Part shown: positions 1 through 9,098 of the stretch, in pieces
Layout of the letters: every line of letters starts with the position of its first letter
Numbering within the stretch: position 1 is the stretch's first letter
Assembly: GCA_965207535.1 (NCBI GenBank)
Contig: CBDBMR010000013.1
Span: 62,001-126,000 of the forward strand
From: JAJDXO01 sp965207535
GTDB lineage: Bacteria; Pseudomonadota; Alphaproteobacteria; Rhodospirillales; UBA2165
DNA length: 64,000 bases
Reading direction: 5' to 3'
The notes under the pieces: model-generated
Told to the model about the DNA's origin: nothing
The model's database searches: none
The model's input: the letters and a program-made list of their open reading frames with translations, nothing else
Made by a program: the position numbers and the translations under genes

Positions 1-1338
1 GGCGTGCCCGTTCCAGTAGGCGGCCCTGTCCCCCAGCCCAAGCTGTTCGGCGATGCGCGCCAACCGATGGACACCCGCCCAGCACATGACGCTCGAATAG
101 GTGTGGACGTGGGCGTCTCCACGGAGTTCCCAAAGGCCGGCGTCCGGTTTGTCGTACAGATCGACGCAGCGTTCGCCGACCGGTTCGAGATAACGGAACA
201 GGTCGGCGTCGCCGAGACGGGAAAGGCGGTTGTCGAAGAATGTCTGGGTCACCGCCAGAATAACCGAGCCGTACCCATCGTTCTGAATATGCTCATGGGC
301 CTGGTTGCCGCGGCGCACCGGACCCATGCCCCGATATCCCGGCAGGGTCTCCACCAGTTCCTCGGTCAGCTGGCGTTCGTAATGAATGCCGAAGACGGGC
401 TGTATGACCTCACGCTTCTCTTCCTCCTCTTCTTCGGCGATCAGATTGGTGATGTAGTGGAGGAATTCCTCCATGGTCTTCGTGGCGCCCAGCCGGTTCA
501 GCGCACGAACCACGAAATACCCGTCCCGAAGCCAGCAGAACCGGTAATCCCAATTGCGCTCCGTGTCCTTGGCCTCGGGGATCGACGTGGTCAGGGCGGC
601 GACGATCGCGCCGCTCTCTTCGAAGTTGCACAGCTTCAGGGTGATTGCGGCCCGGATCACCGCATCCTGCCACTCGAAGGGAATCGAAAGGTACCGGGTC
701 CATTCCCGCCAGTAGTCGCAGGTGCGTTCGAAAAAGTCCCGGGACGTGCCGGCAATGGGCGTGTTCAGCGTTTCGTCGGGACCCAGCATGATATTGATGG
801 GCTCGTCGATCACGAACGCGGTCTCGTTGAGGATATAGGTCACCGGGACATCCGTCGTACATCGCAGCACCACATCGTCGCCGATGTAGCGAATGTGGTT
901 GGAGCCTCGGGTCGTCGCCACCTGTTTCGCCCCCCAACCCGTTGCCGGACGGAGCCGGATACGAATCCGGGGCCGCCCGGAGAGGGCCCGGATTTGCCGT
1001 ACCACCCCGATGGGGCGGAATATCCGGTCCGTCCGCTTGAACCGAGGCGCGAAATCGACAATTTCGAGCACCCCGTCCTTGTCGTCGCGCAGCGTCGTGA
1101 CCACCACTGCCGTGTTCTTGATGTATTGCTGCTCACTGGAGGCGCAGCCGATCAATTCGACTTCGAAATAGCCGTAGTCCAATGAACCGTGATCATTGGC
1201 CATAAGCGAACAGAACACCGGGTCGCCGGCCAAATCGGGGAAACAGCCCCATACATACCGGCCGCGTTGGTCGATCAGCGCCGCGATGGCGCAGTTGCCG
1301 ACGACTGCGAGATTGAGATCTGCCGGAGGTTTTGTCAT
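1..1338 (-). CDS. GH15 glucoamylase/trehalase-like hydrolase (3' end cut by window)
   Basis: The reading frame runs through the left window edge, so only the first 446 residues are visible of a family that is usually about 600. The N-terminus (MTKPPADLNLAVVGN) begins with the trehalase-like lead-in seen in bacterial GH15 proteins. The family core NWDYRFCWLRDGYF is present, followed by WELRG, which carries the likely general-acid glutamate. The second catalytic glutamate would lie beyond the edge. The ATG overlaps the otsB stop (ATGA), so the two genes are translationally coupled. Next to a trehalose phosphatase, a role in trehalose or maltose-type glucan turnover in the cytosol is likely. Glucoamylase-type activity cannot be excluded. 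Confidence 0.85.
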   Translation of the reverse strand, partial: MTKPPADLNLAVVGNCAIAALIDQRGRYVWGCFPDLAGDPVFCSLMANDHGSLDYGYFEVELIGCASSEQQYIKNTAVVVTTLRDDKDGVLEIVDFAPRFKRTDRIFRPIGVVRQIRALSGRPRIRIRLRPATGWGAKQVATTRGSNHIRYIGDDVVLRCTTDVPVTYILNETAFVIDEPINIMLGPDETLNTPIAGTSRDFFERTCDYWREWTRYLSIPFEWQDAVIRAAITLKLCNFEESGAIVAALTTSIPEAKDTERNWDYRFCWLRDGYFVVRALNRLGATKTMEEFLHYITNLIAEEEEEEKREVIQPVFGIHYERQLTEELVETLPGYRGMGPVRRGNQAHEHIQNDGYGSVILAVTQTFFDNRLSRLGDADLFRYLEPVGERCVDLYDKPDAGLWELRGDAHVHTYSSVMCWAGVHRLARIAEQLGLGDRAAYWNGHA

Positions 1339-2102
1339 CCCGAACTCCCGCGCGAGAGCATTTGCAGCCAAGTGTAGAGTATCTGCCGGTCGCCGACGAC
1401 CATTTGCGCGCGGGTATCCGGGTGGGCGCCGACGCGCACGGATACCCCGCCGAGTTCGTTCGCGGCCTCGAACGCATATTCGTCGGTGGTGTCATCGCCG
1501 AAATAAACCGGTTTGCGGCCGGCAAAAGGCGGCTCCGCCATGAAGTGCCGGAGCGCCGATCCCTTGTTGGCGGCGAGGGGCTTCAACTCGGCGAACATTT
1601 TCCCATCGAGCACCTGAAAAGCGCTGCCCAGCTTTGCCTGACTGCGATGCAACTCAACCAGAATGTCGCCCTCGGCCTCCGGCGCCAGCCGGAAATGGAG
1701 CGCAATGGCGTAGGTCTTGTCTTCGACGATGATGCCCTCGCGGCCCGAGAAACGTTCGGCCAGACGGCCGATTTCCGCGCGGAACGCGGCATCCGGCCGG
1801 CAGCCCTCCGCCGGCTCGCCGGGCCGGGTACGAATTTCCAGGCCGTGAACGGCCGCGGTTGCGTACCGGGAAGGCTCGAACATTCTCTCCACGTCGGCAA
1901 GTCCACGGCCGGTCACCAATGCAAATGCGCCGGAAAGCCGGTCCCGAGCCGAATCCAGCGTCGCCCTCAGCGCATCGGAGACATGAACGCCTTCCGGGGT
2001 GTCGGCGATATCGACCAATGTGCCGTCCACATCGCAAAACACCGCCAGTCCATCGGGGTCCGGCGGCGGCAGGTCGGATAGGTCTGCAATTTTCTGGGAC
2101 AT
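1335..2102 (-). CDS. otsB: Trehalose-6-phosphate phosphatase
   Basis: This HAD-superfamily phosphatase converts trehalose 6-phosphate to trehalose. The first HAD motif DVDGTLVD has its aspartates at residues 24 and 26, and the C-terminal metal motif is FGDDTTDEYAF. The length of 255 aa is normal for OtsB. The frame is open a further 70 codons upstream, but those residues are basic, low-complexity shadow sequence. The ATG at 2102 (MSQKIADLSD) gives the family-typical start. It overlaps the downstream GH15 gene by 4 bases. OtsA is not in the window and may lie past the left edge. Confidence 0.9.
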   Translation of the reverse strand: MSQKIADLSDLPPPDPDGLAVFCDVDGTLVDIADTPEGVHVSDALRATLDSARDRLSGAFALVTGRGLADVERMFEPSRYATAAVHGLEIRTRPGEPAEGCRPDAAFRAEIGRLAERFSGREGIIVEDKTYAIALHFRLAPEAEGDILVELHRSQAKLGSAFQVLDGKMFAELKPLAANKGSALRHFMAEPPFAGRKPVYFGDDTTDEYAFEAANELGGVSVRVGAHPDTRAQMVVGDRQILYTWLQMLSRGSSG

Positions 2103-2107
2103 CCGGG

Positions 2108-2440
2108 TCAGCCGTCGTCGTCCTCCCGTTCCGGGCGGTAGCGTTTCCCGCCGCCGAGCTTGTAGAGCCGTTTGTAGTGGCCGGTCCGGAATCGGCGGCT
2201 TTCGAACAGCGTGCGGATGAAAGTCACCTGCTCGACTTCCAGGTCCAGCTTGCCGGCGATCTCTCCATCGGTCAGGCCCATGTTCTCCCGCTGCGCGTCG
2301 ACCTGATCCCAATCCTTCAGGCGGTAGGGATCGCCGATGCGCGTCTGGATGTTATGGCTCATCCGGAAGATCCGCTCGCCGAACGTCTCCACCATGTCCT
2401 CGGTGACGCCGGCCTCGTCGTAGAGCGTGTATCCGGCCAT
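2108..2440 (-). CDS. Small charged protein of unknown function, possibly HTH-like
   Basis: This is a 110-aa soluble protein with no signal peptide or membrane segment. The middle part (LTDGEIAGKLDLEVEQVTFI) reads like a helix-turn-helix of the sigma-region-4 type. It is followed by a basic tail (RTGHYKRLYKLGG) and a C-terminus rich in D and R. It sits 4 bases after the stop of the Fe-S protein at 2445-3371 and is evidently the last gene of the ligase/Fe-S operon. I do not recognise the family. A DNA-binding or accessory role is only a guess from the helix pattern. Confidence 0.6.
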   Translation of the reverse strand: MAGYTLYDEAGVTEDMVETFGERIFRMSHNIQTRIGDPYRLKDWDQVDAQRENMGLTDGEIAGKLDLEVEQVTFIRTLFESRRFRTGHYKRLYKLGGGKRYRPEREDDDG

Positions 2441-2444
2441 GCCG

Positions 2445-3371
2445 CTACTCCGCCGCCTTTTCGGCGGCGTCCTCGGCGGCCTCCAGCCGCCGGATCGGAT
2501 CGGCGAGCGGCGCCTGGGTGGCGATAGGACAGACCCGCATGCACTCGAAGCACTGGGCCAGGAGGCCGCCCGAGCCGACGGACATCTTGTACCAAAGCGT
2601 CTTGTGCTCGGGCTTGTGGAGCAGGCTTTCCCGCTCTTCGGCGCTCGCCGCGCTCATCACCTCGTTCATCACCGAGGAGATGGTCTCGTATTGCTGGGTC
2701 ATCTCGGCGCAGGCGGCCATGTCGTAATTCATCTCCGCCTGGTTGCCGTCTTCGTCGATGGTGCCGTCGAGGCACTGGACCGGGCAGAACTTCATGCACG
2801 GCGTACGGCCGGTGGAACGGTACATGCTGATGCAGCTGGGCGCCGGACAGGGGTTCTCCTGCATCGGTTCGTCGGGCGGAAGTTCCAGCTCGGTGAAAAC
2901 GGACGCGAAATACATGTAGCCGAATTCGGGGTGCAGCAGGATGTCGCCGGCCAGCGAGCGCGCTCCGATCCCCGCCATTTCGGCATGCAGCTTGAGGCTC
3001 TGGAGCGGGACCCTGGGACCCAGTTCGGGATCGATGTCCGGGGGCGTGTAGATGGCGCGCTCCCCGAACGTGCGCTCGATGAAAAACGACAATCCGTAGG
3101 CGATGGTGTAGGCCCGCCCCTCGGTGGAGCCAAAGAACGCCATGGCCTTCGCGGGCACCGTCCAGGCGCCCTGGGTCTGGCCGCCGACGCCGAGCGAGAT
3201 CACCGATTTCACCCTGGGCATCATATCGTTCGGGCGGTGTCCGGCGGGCGCGATGCGATTGACTGCGTCGAGATCGGCGACGCCGGCGACCAGCGCGCCC
3301 TTGCGCAGGCAGTATTCGAGGACCTTCTTCTTGGCCTCTTCGGGATCGATGTCGCGTTTGCGCTTCGGCAT
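2445..3371 (-). CDS. QueG/reductive-dehalogenase-like double [4Fe-4S] protein (paralogue A)
   Basis: This 308-aa cytosolic protein has two C-terminal ferredoxin-like cysteine clusters, one containing CMKFCPVQC and the other CFECMRVCP. An N-terminal region matches the fold seen in epoxyqueuosine reductase and reductive dehalogenases, including the HPEFGY motif that corresponds to TPEFGPR in its two sisters at 5420 and 6421. No Tat signal is present. It is the most divergent of three paralogues in this operon. By family these proteins are cobalamin- or Fe-S-dependent reductases. Here the link to CoA ligases suggests a reductive step on an activated acid, which is inference. It is not the housekeeping QueG. 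Confidence 0.75.
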   Translation of the reverse strand: MPKRKRDIDPEEAKKKVLEYCLRKGALVAGVADLDAVNRIAPAGHRPNDMMPRVKSVISLGVGGQTQGAWTVPAKAMAFFGSTEGRAYTIAYGLSFFIERTFGERAIYTPPDIDPELGPRVPLQSLKLHAEMAGIGARSLAGDILLHPEFGYMYFASVFTELELPPDEPMQENPCPAPSCISMYRSTGRTPCMKFCPVQCLDGTIDEDGNQAEMNYDMAACAEMTQQYETISSVMNEVMSAASAEERESLLHKPEHKTLWYKMSVGSGGLLAQCFECMRVCPIATQAPLADPIRRLEAAEDAAEKAAE

Positions 3372-3374
3372 CGG

Positions 3375-4049
3375 CTACGCCGCGGGTTGACCCGCTTCCT
3401 CCTGGAAGTCCCCCTCCAGACCGGTCAGCCAGTCGGCACGGTAGTTCGCCTTGAAGGTCGCGATGATCTCATCCATGGGGACATCGGCATAGGTGCCGCG
3501 GTCCCGGAGGTATTCCATGTGCTTGTTGCCGGCCTGGTCGAACTCGTGAAACAGGGAGTCGGTCTCGCCGTCGAAATCCAACGGCTTGAGGCCGAATTTC
3601 TCACACATGGATTTGTTGAAGGCGGGGGTGCATTTCACCCACTTTTCGCCCATGCAGACGTCGCAGTAGGAATGCCAATAGAAGACGTCGTCGCCGAGCG
3701 CCTCCAGCAGCTTGTCGGTCGCCAGGTGGTTGATCACGTCGGCATAGCCGGGACGCGCCGGAATCCCATGGATGCGGCAGCACGCCGCCATCAGCGCCGC
3801 CTTGGGGACGCACCACCCGCGGCCCGTCTCCACCGCGACGCTCGCCATGTAGGATCGGGGGTCGGTCGGCGGCAGGTACGGGTCGTAAAAGATGCCGTCC
3901 CGGATGGCATGGAACAGATTCAGGACCTTGCCCTTGGTGTCCGTCGCATCCCCCACATGCTCGGCGGCATAGGCCCGAACCGCGGGGTGATCCATGTCGA
4001 CGAACCGGCCCGGGTTCAGATAGGTTTCGGCGGCGGCCATGTCGTCCAT
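3375..4049 (-). CDS. Transglutaminase-like cysteine protein
   Basis: This 224-aa protein has a transglutaminase-like core. The likely catalytic cysteine lies in GRGWCVPKA, followed by HGIPARPGYADV. The histidine region is FYWHSYCDV, and KWVKCTPAFN follows. It has no signal peptide. I chose the ATG at 4049, which follows AAAGGA at good spacing. A GTG at 4097 overlaps the previous stop and would add 16 poorly conserved-looking residues. It lies between a PaaK-like ligase and an Fe-S protein in the same operon, so it may act on the same pathway as an amide hydrolase or acyl transferase. The substrate is unknown. Confidence 0.75.
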   Translation of the reverse strand: MDDMAAAETYLNPGRFVDMDHPAVRAYAAEHVGDATDTKGKVLNLFHAIRDGIFYDPYLPPTDPRSYMASVAVETGRGWCVPKAALMAACCRIHGIPARPGYADVINHLATDKLLEALGDDVFYWHSYCDVCMGEKWVKCTPAFNKSMCEKFGLKPLDFDGETDSLFHEFDQAGNKHMEYLRDRGTYADVPMDEIIATFKANYRADWLTGLEGDFQEEAGQPAA

Positions 4050-4093
4050 ATCAGGCGATCCTTTGCTCTTGCCTTGCCGGGAATGGTAACACG

Positions 4094-5407
4094 TCACCCC
4101 CGCTTGTCCACGAAACGGGGGGCCTTGACGCTCTTTTCGAATTCCTTGGCCAAGGTCCCGAGCTCCAGGAACTCGACCTCCGGCGTCACTTCGAAGACTC
4201 GCTTCGTATCGGCGGTGAGCCGGTCCCGCATCGCCGCTTCGTCGGCATCGCGCCGGAGCTCCACGGACAGCTTGAGGAGGTCATTGCCGTCCTCGCTCGC
4301 CAGGGCTTCCGCCTTGAAATCGTTCACCTCGGTGATCTCGAACATGAAGTCCTCGAACTCCTGGTGGTTGATGTTGACGCCGCGCACCTTGAAAAAGCCG
4401 GCCGTCCGGTGGGCGTGCTCGACCACCGGAAACACGGCGAAATCGCTGCCGGTTTCGCCTTCGGACTTGTAGATCACCACATCGCCCGAATTCCAGCGCA
4501 GGAACGGCGCCCCGTTGTGGGAAAACAGGGGCGTGACCACCAACAGCCCCGCCTCCCCTTCGCCGACCGGTTTGTGAGTCTCCTCGTCGACCACCTCGAT
4601 GTAGGCGAGATCAGTCCAGATGTGAAAACCGTCCCGCTTGTCGCTTTCGGCGCCCATCATCGAGCACTCGGTCATGCCGAAGCAGTCGTAGACCGTCGCG
4701 CCCCACTCCCGTTCCAGCTTGTCCCGCTTGGCCCGGGATACCGGCTCGGCGGTGCACATGATCCGGTCGACCGAGCCGTTCGCCAGATCGATCCCCTCGG
4801 ACTGGGCAAGGTTCGCGAGGTGAAGACCATAGCTCGACATGCCCATCCACATGGTCGGCTTCAACGCGTCGATCAGCTGGAGTTGCAGCACCGACGGCGC
4901 CGAGTTCCCGGCACCCGACCACACTTGGCCGATCCCCATCAATCGGCCGGCCCGCGCCCACATGTGGCCGGCCGGGTGAATACCCAGGGGGAACGAGTTA
5001 TGGGCGACGTAGCCCGGCGTGGTGCCCGCGCATTCGTAGGTCCGGGTAAAGCCGACCATGTTGTAGCGGATGTCGTCGTAGGTCTTGGGATAGAACAAGG
5101 GCCGCCCGGTCGAGCCGCCGGACCGCCAGTACTCGCACACCTCCGGCCCGCGGTGATGGCAGAACCTGGTGTAGAAGTCCTCCGTCGGCATTTGGCGGAG
5201 GGTTTCCTTGTCGAGGATGGGAATTTTCCCCCACTCCTCGGGATCGTCCAGTTTGTCGAGGTCGATGCCGGAGAGCTTGTCCCGCCAATAGGCCGACCGG
5301 CCGGCCTTCTCCACCGCCACCCGCTTTTGGCGGCGCTGCAGCTCCTCGATCTCCTTGCGGTCCCTGGGCATCTTGAGCGGCAGATCGTCGAGCGTATTCA
5401 CTGTCAT
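4094..5407 (-). CDS. Phenylacetate-CoA ligase-like AMP-forming enzyme
   Basis: This 437-aa adenylate-forming enzyme of the PaaK branch has the P-loop-like motif WRSGGSTGRPLFY at about residue 95 and the FGMTE motif (YDCFGMTECS). A compact C-terminal lid domain contains GFFKVRGVNINHQEFE. It should activate a carboxylic acid, probably aromatic, to its CoA thioester with ATP. GGGGA precedes the ATG at 5407. It lies 12 bases after the Fe-S gene at 5420 and is followed by a transglutaminase-like protein. A second, unrelated-branch CoA ligase starts the same operon. The substrate cannot be read from sequence. Confidence 0.82.
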   Translation of the reverse strand: MTVNTLDDLPLKMPRDRKEIEELQRRQKRVAVEKAGRSAYWRDKLSGIDLDKLDDPEEWGKIPILDKETLRQMPTEDFYTRFCHHRGPEVCEYWRSGGSTGRPLFYPKTYDDIRYNMVGFTRTYECAGTTPGYVAHNSFPLGIHPAGHMWARAGRLMGIGQVWSGAGNSAPSVLQLQLIDALKPTMWMGMSSYGLHLANLAQSEGIDLANGSVDRIMCTAEPVSRAKRDKLEREWGATVYDCFGMTECSMMGAESDKRDGFHIWTDLAYIEVVDEETHKPVGEGEAGLLVVTPLFSHNGAPFLRWNSGDVVIYKSEGETGSDFAVFPVVEHAHRTAGFFKVRGVNINHQEFEDFMFEITEVNDFKAEALASEDGNDLLKLSVELRRDADEAAMRDRLTADTKRVFEVTPEVEFLELGTLAKEFEKSVKAPRFVDKRG

Positions 5408-5419
5408 CGCATTCCCCGT

Positions 5420-6421
5420 CTACGCCTCCGTGTCGCCGGCCAGGGCGCCGATCCACCGGGCCTGGGCATCGTAGCCGGCCGACGTCTTTCCGCCGGCCTC
5501 CAGCGCCTTCATGCCGCCGAGCCGGGCTTGTTTTTCCGGCGTGTCCTCGGCGATCTCCTCCAGGGCGTCCTTGATCATGGCGTCGTAGTCGGCGCCCACC
5601 GGACAAACGTCCTGACACCGCCGGCAGCCGGTGACCACCCCTGCCCCCCGGAGGATGCTTTGCCAGAGATTGAAGCTCTCTTCCGACACCAGCAATTCCT
5701 GCCGGCTTTCGAGGTCGATTGCGTCGAAGATATCGGTCAGATGCTCCGTGAGCTGGGCAAACCCGTGAGGCGAGCGGTAGCGGTCGCAGGCCGGCCAATC
5801 CCGATCCCAGTGACCGATCACGTCGCCGGGACAGGCCGACAGACACCGCCCGCACTCCGGGCCGAGACAAAGCGCGGTTTCCATCCTTTGGTCGGCTTCG
5901 CAGTCCACCGAGCACAGAACCGCGGTCAGCATCAGGCGCGGACCGAACTCGGGCGTCAGCAGCTGGAGATTGAGGCCCAACGTGCCGAGACCGGCCTCTA
6001 CCGCCGCGTGGTTGAGAGACAGGAGCGTATCCAGATGTTCGCCCGGATCGTTGCGGTAGCGCCACGGGTCCACATGGGTGGGCGGGATGACGATCGCCGG
6101 ATACCCCTGGTCCTCGAGCCAATAAACCATGTCGAGGGCGGCTTCTTCGAGCATGGTGAGGGTGAGCTCGTCGTTATAGTACTTGTGCCGTTCGTCCCAT
6201 CTTGGGATGCGGGTGGTGCCGACGGTGAGTTTCTTGCCGATGACGATCACCCGCTCGCCGTCATAGTCGGTAATGTCCGACGGACGCCGGGGATCATCCG
6301 GATCGGGCGGCGCGGCCTCCAGGATCAGCCCATCGGCGATGCCGACGATGTCGCCGCCGAACTCCTTGGCTTTCGACTTGATCTGCCGGGCGGTGAGCGG
6401 GGCCTGGAACTCGGATACCAT
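5420..6421 (-). CDS. QueG/reductive-dehalogenase-like double [4Fe-4S] protein (paralogue B)
   Basis: This 333-aa protein has cysteine clusters CLGPECGRCLSACPGD and CRRCQDVCPVG near the C-terminus. The preceding signature AVEAGLGTLGLN...TPEFGPR is characteristic of the QueG and reductive dehalogenase Fe-S/cobalamin fold. The C-terminal QueG HEAT-repeat part is absent. The ATG at 6421 overlaps the previous stop by one base (TGATG), so translation is coupled. An 84-codon extension of the open frame upstream is shadow sequence. It is closer to paralogue C than to A. It probably transfers electrons or performs a reductive step in the operon's pathway. Confidence 0.8.
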   Translation of the reverse strand: MVSEFQAPLTARQIKSKAKEFGGDIVGIADGLILEAAPPDPDDPRRPSDITDYDGERVIVIGKKLTVGTTRIPRWDERHKYYNDELTLTMLEEAALDMVYWLEDQGYPAIVIPPTHVDPWRYRNDPGEHLDTLLSLNHAAVEAGLGTLGLNLQLLTPEFGPRLMLTAVLCSVDCEADQRMETALCLGPECGRCLSACPGDVIGHWDRDWPACDRYRSPHGFAQLTEHLTDIFDAIDLESRQELLVSEESFNLWQSILRGAGVVTGCRRCQDVCPVGADYDAMIKDALEEIAEDTPEKQARLGGMKALEAGGKTSAGYDAQARWIGALAGDTEA

Positions 6422-7437
6422 CAGGCCTCCTCCGCCGCCGCTTCCCGCTCTTTCTGGCGTTTCTTGAAATCCTGGAGTTGGCGGGCGACGATCCCCTGAT
6501 AGCCGTCGGGACCCACCCAGCGGATATTCCAGTCGTTGAGCCCGTCGATGCCGGCGCCCTCCGCCCGCGCCAGCTTGAACCCGGCGGCCTTGTCCTTCTT
6601 CTCGGGCGTGGTTTCCGGGATCACCTTCTGCATCTTGGCCAGATGGGCGTGATAGTCGTTGCCGACCGGACAAACGGCGAGGCAGCGGGGACAGTCGCCG
6701 AAGGACCCGACGACCCGGAGAAGCCCCTGCCAGAATCCGAAGATCTCACGGTCCTTGAGCAAGTCGCGCCGGTCCTCCGCCGGCTTGGCGATGAACTCGC
6801 GCCAGAATTTGAGGATTGTGTGAAATCCGAATTCCTGGGCTTCGGTCGCGCAGGCCCGCTTGTCGATATCGAAGTGCCCGACCGCGTCCGGCGGGCACGA
6901 CATCAGGCAGCGCGAGCACGATTCGCCGATGCAGACCTGCTCGGTCATCGGGCTGTCGGCTTCCAGTTCCGCCTCGGTGAGGATACCGGTGAGATAGAGC
7001 CTGGGCCCGAACTCGGGCGTCAGGATGTTGACCTCCAGGCCGAAGGTGCCGAGCCCCGCCTCGATCCCCAGGTGCCGGGTCGACAGCCGGCCGTAGCTGG
7101 CCTTCTTGTAGCTCCAGTCGGTCTCCTGGGCGGCGGTGACGAAGCTGGGATGGCCCGCCTCTTCCAGGCGTTCCGCCAGCCGGTAGGCGATGCGGTCCAT
7201 GCGCCGGAGCACCAGCATATCCATGTACTGCACCGGCACATTGGTCTTGCATCGAAACGCGCCGACCGGGATGCGTTTGACGATGACGACGACGCTTTTT
7301 ACGTAGGGCGAGATGCGCTCCGGTGTTTGCGGCCACTTCGGGTCCGGCGGAAATGCGTTCAGGACCTGGGCATCGGCGATGCCGACAAGGTCGGCGCCGA
7401 GTTCCCTGGCCAAGTCCTTGACTTCGGCGGCGTTCAT
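6421..7437 (-). CDS. QueG/reductive-dehalogenase-like double [4Fe-4S] protein (paralogue C)
   Basis: This 338-aa protein is similar throughout to paralogue B. It has GIEAGLGTFGLEVN followed by TPEFGPR, then clusters CIGESCSRCLMSCPPD and CPRCLAVCPVGND. No export signal is present. The start overlaps the CoA ligase stop by one base (TGATG). Three such proteins in tandem is unusual. In known systems a single QueG acts on tRNA, and reductive dehalogenases are single catalytic units, so B and C may form a heteromeric or two-step reductase here (inference). Confidence 0.8.
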   Translation of the reverse strand: MNAAEVKDLARELGADLVGIADAQVLNAFPPDPKWPQTPERISPYVKSVVVIVKRIPVGAFRCKTNVPVQYMDMLVLRRMDRIAYRLAERLEEAGHPSFVTAAQETDWSYKKASYGRLSTRHLGIEAGLGTFGLEVNILTPEFGPRLYLTGILTEAELEADSPMTEQVCIGESCSRCLMSCPPDAVGHFDIDKRACATEAQEFGFHTILKFWREFIAKPAEDRRDLLKDREIFGFWQGLLRVVGSFGDCPRCLAVCPVGNDYHAHLAKMQKVIPETTPEKKDKAAGFKLARAEGAGIDGLNDWNIRWVGPDGYQGIVARQLQDFKKRQKEREAAAEEA

Positions 7438-9074
7438 CAGGCGCCGCCGATTTGCAGCTTCGACTTGATCACCTTCATGGTCGGCGTCAGCGGCATGGCG
7501 TCGACAAGCTCGAGCTGCTCCGGCCATTTGTTTTTGGTGATCCCGTTTTCGGCGAGGCAGGCGGTGACCGCGTCGAGCGTCGGCGAGGCGCCGTCGGCGG
7601 GCTGAATGACGATGCACGCCCTCTCGCCCAGCACGTCATCCTTCACCGGCACCACCGCGCTCATGGCGACCTCCGGCATTTTGTTCACGATGGCCTCGAT
7701 ATCGGCAGGGTTAAACTTCACCCCGCCGCGGTTGATGATGTCCTTGATCCGCCCGGTGATGGTGAGGTAGCCGTCCGCATCCATGGTCGCGAGATCGCCG
7801 GTCTTGAACCAATCTCCGTCGAAGGAACTCCTGTTGGCTTCCGCGTTGTTGTAGTAGCCCGGGAATACCGAGGCGCCGCGAATCTGAAGCTCCCCTTCTT
7901 CCCCGGCCTGCAACGGGGACCCGGCCTCATCCACCACGCGGATTTCATTGCCGGGGGTGGCGCGCCCCGCCGAGCCGGCACACTGGTCGAGGGTGTCGGA
8001 CGGCCGGTTGTAGGTGCCAGCCTGAAGTTCGGTCATGCCCCAAAGCTGGAGGAGCCTGCCGTTGGGCAGCAGGCCGTCCACCCAGCGCGCCAGGTCCGGC
8101 GGCACCGCCGATCCCGAACAGACGATGATCCGGATGGACGACATGTCGAGCCCGCCATAGAGGCCGGCCTGGCGGCACGCCGCGTGATGAGCGGGGCCGG
8201 TGAACAGTATGGTCGGTTTGGCGCTCTCGATGAGTTTGACGTAGTCCGCCGGCGCAAAGCCCGGCAGCAGAAGATTCGTCGCCCCAGCGCAAAGCGCGAT
8301 CTGCAGGGCGAACAGACCGTACAGATGGCTGAAGGGCGCCGGGCAAAAGACGATGTCATCGGACGTCACGCCGAACTCGCCGACGGCATGGCGGGCGTTG
8401 TTGGTGAACGGGTAGGAGGAAACGATCACACCCTTCGGACTGGAGGTGGTGCCGGAGGTGTAGAGCATGACATTGAGATCGTCCGCGGCGACCGCGGGTT
8501 TCGGCCCAGTATCGGAATTGGCATCCGCATCGGCATGGAGTTCGGCGAGCGAAACGGCGCCGTCCGGCGCGCTGCCCGTCACGACGACGAATTCCAGCGC
8601 CGGCAGCCGATCCTTGAGCCCGGTCATCACCTCGGCGGTCGGATAATCCCTGAACGCCTCGACGCAGATCACGCCGCGGGCGCCGGAGTGACCGAGCAGC
8701 CCTTCCAGGTCGCCTTCCCGGTAAGGCATATGGACGGTCTGCATCACCGCGCCGATGGACGCGAGGGCCAAATACGAGAGGACGAATTCGGGCACGTTGG
8801 GGAGCTGCACCGCAACGATATCGCCCTTGCCGAGACCAAGTTGCGTCAGGCCCGCGGCCAACCGGCCGACCCTCCGGTCCAGCTCGGCATAGGTGATCGG
8901 GTTCCCGCCGATCACCAAGGCCGGAACGTCGGGACGTTTCGCCGCGTGGCCGGCCAGCCAATCGGTCAGCAGGTGGTCCCGCCACCAGCCGTCCGCCTTG
9001 AACTTGGCTGTGGCTTCGTCGGTGTAGGCGACCAGGCCGTCTCGGTTCACCCGGCTTTCTCCCTCGGCTTTCAT
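7437..9074 (-). CDS. AMP-dependent acyl/aryl-CoA synthetase, first gene of Fe-S operon
   Basis: This 545-aa ANL-superfamily ligase has the P-loop motif LYTSGTTSSPKG, the A5-type motif LWGMTE and the hinge motif GRIKDIINRGGVKFNPADIE, which contains the lid. The closing K region (TPTMKVIKSKL) supplies the catalytic lysine. It should form a CoA thioester of a carboxylic acid. It is the promoter-proximal gene of the minus-strand operon and is divergent from a Rieske dioxygenase, suggesting ligation and ring oxygenation of the same aromatic substrate. A GTG at 9050 with GGGAG upstream is an alternative start. Confidence 0.88.
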   Translation of the reverse strand: MKAEGESRVNRDGLVAYTDEATAKFKADGWWRDHLLTDWLAGHAAKRPDVPALVIGGNPITYAELDRRVGRLAAGLTQLGLGKGDIVAVQLPNVPEFVLSYLALASIGAVMQTVHMPYREGDLEGLLGHSGARGVICVEAFRDYPTAEVMTGLKDRLPALEFVVVTGSAPDGAVSLAELHADADANSDTGPKPAVAADDLNVMLYTSGTTSSPKGVIVSSYPFTNNARHAVGEFGVTSDDIVFCPAPFSHLYGLFALQIALCAGATNLLLPGFAPADYVKLIESAKPTILFTGPAHHAACRQAGLYGGLDMSSIRIIVCSGSAVPPDLARWVDGLLPNGRLLQLWGMTELQAGTYNRPSDTLDQCAGSAGRATPGNEIRVVDEAGSPLQAGEEGELQIRGASVFPGYYNNAEANRSSFDGDWFKTGDLATMDADGYLTITGRIKDIINRGGVKFNPADIEAIVNKMPEVAMSAVVPVKDDVLGERACIVIQPADGASPTLDAVTACLAENGITKNKWPEQLELVDAMPLTPTMKVIKSKLQIGGA

Positions 9075-9098
9075 CCCTCGCGCTCACTTTGGAAAATT

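Noticed and set aside
4..1185. Long plus-strand open frame opposite the GH15 gene
   Set aside because: It is antisense to a clear GH15 sequence and has no family features; GC-rich third positions create such frames.
2427..6499. Long plus-strand open frames opposite the Fe-S/ligase operon (2427-4472, 4364-6499)
   Set aside because: Antisense to recognisable ligase and Fe-S proteins; compositionally odd and without motifs.
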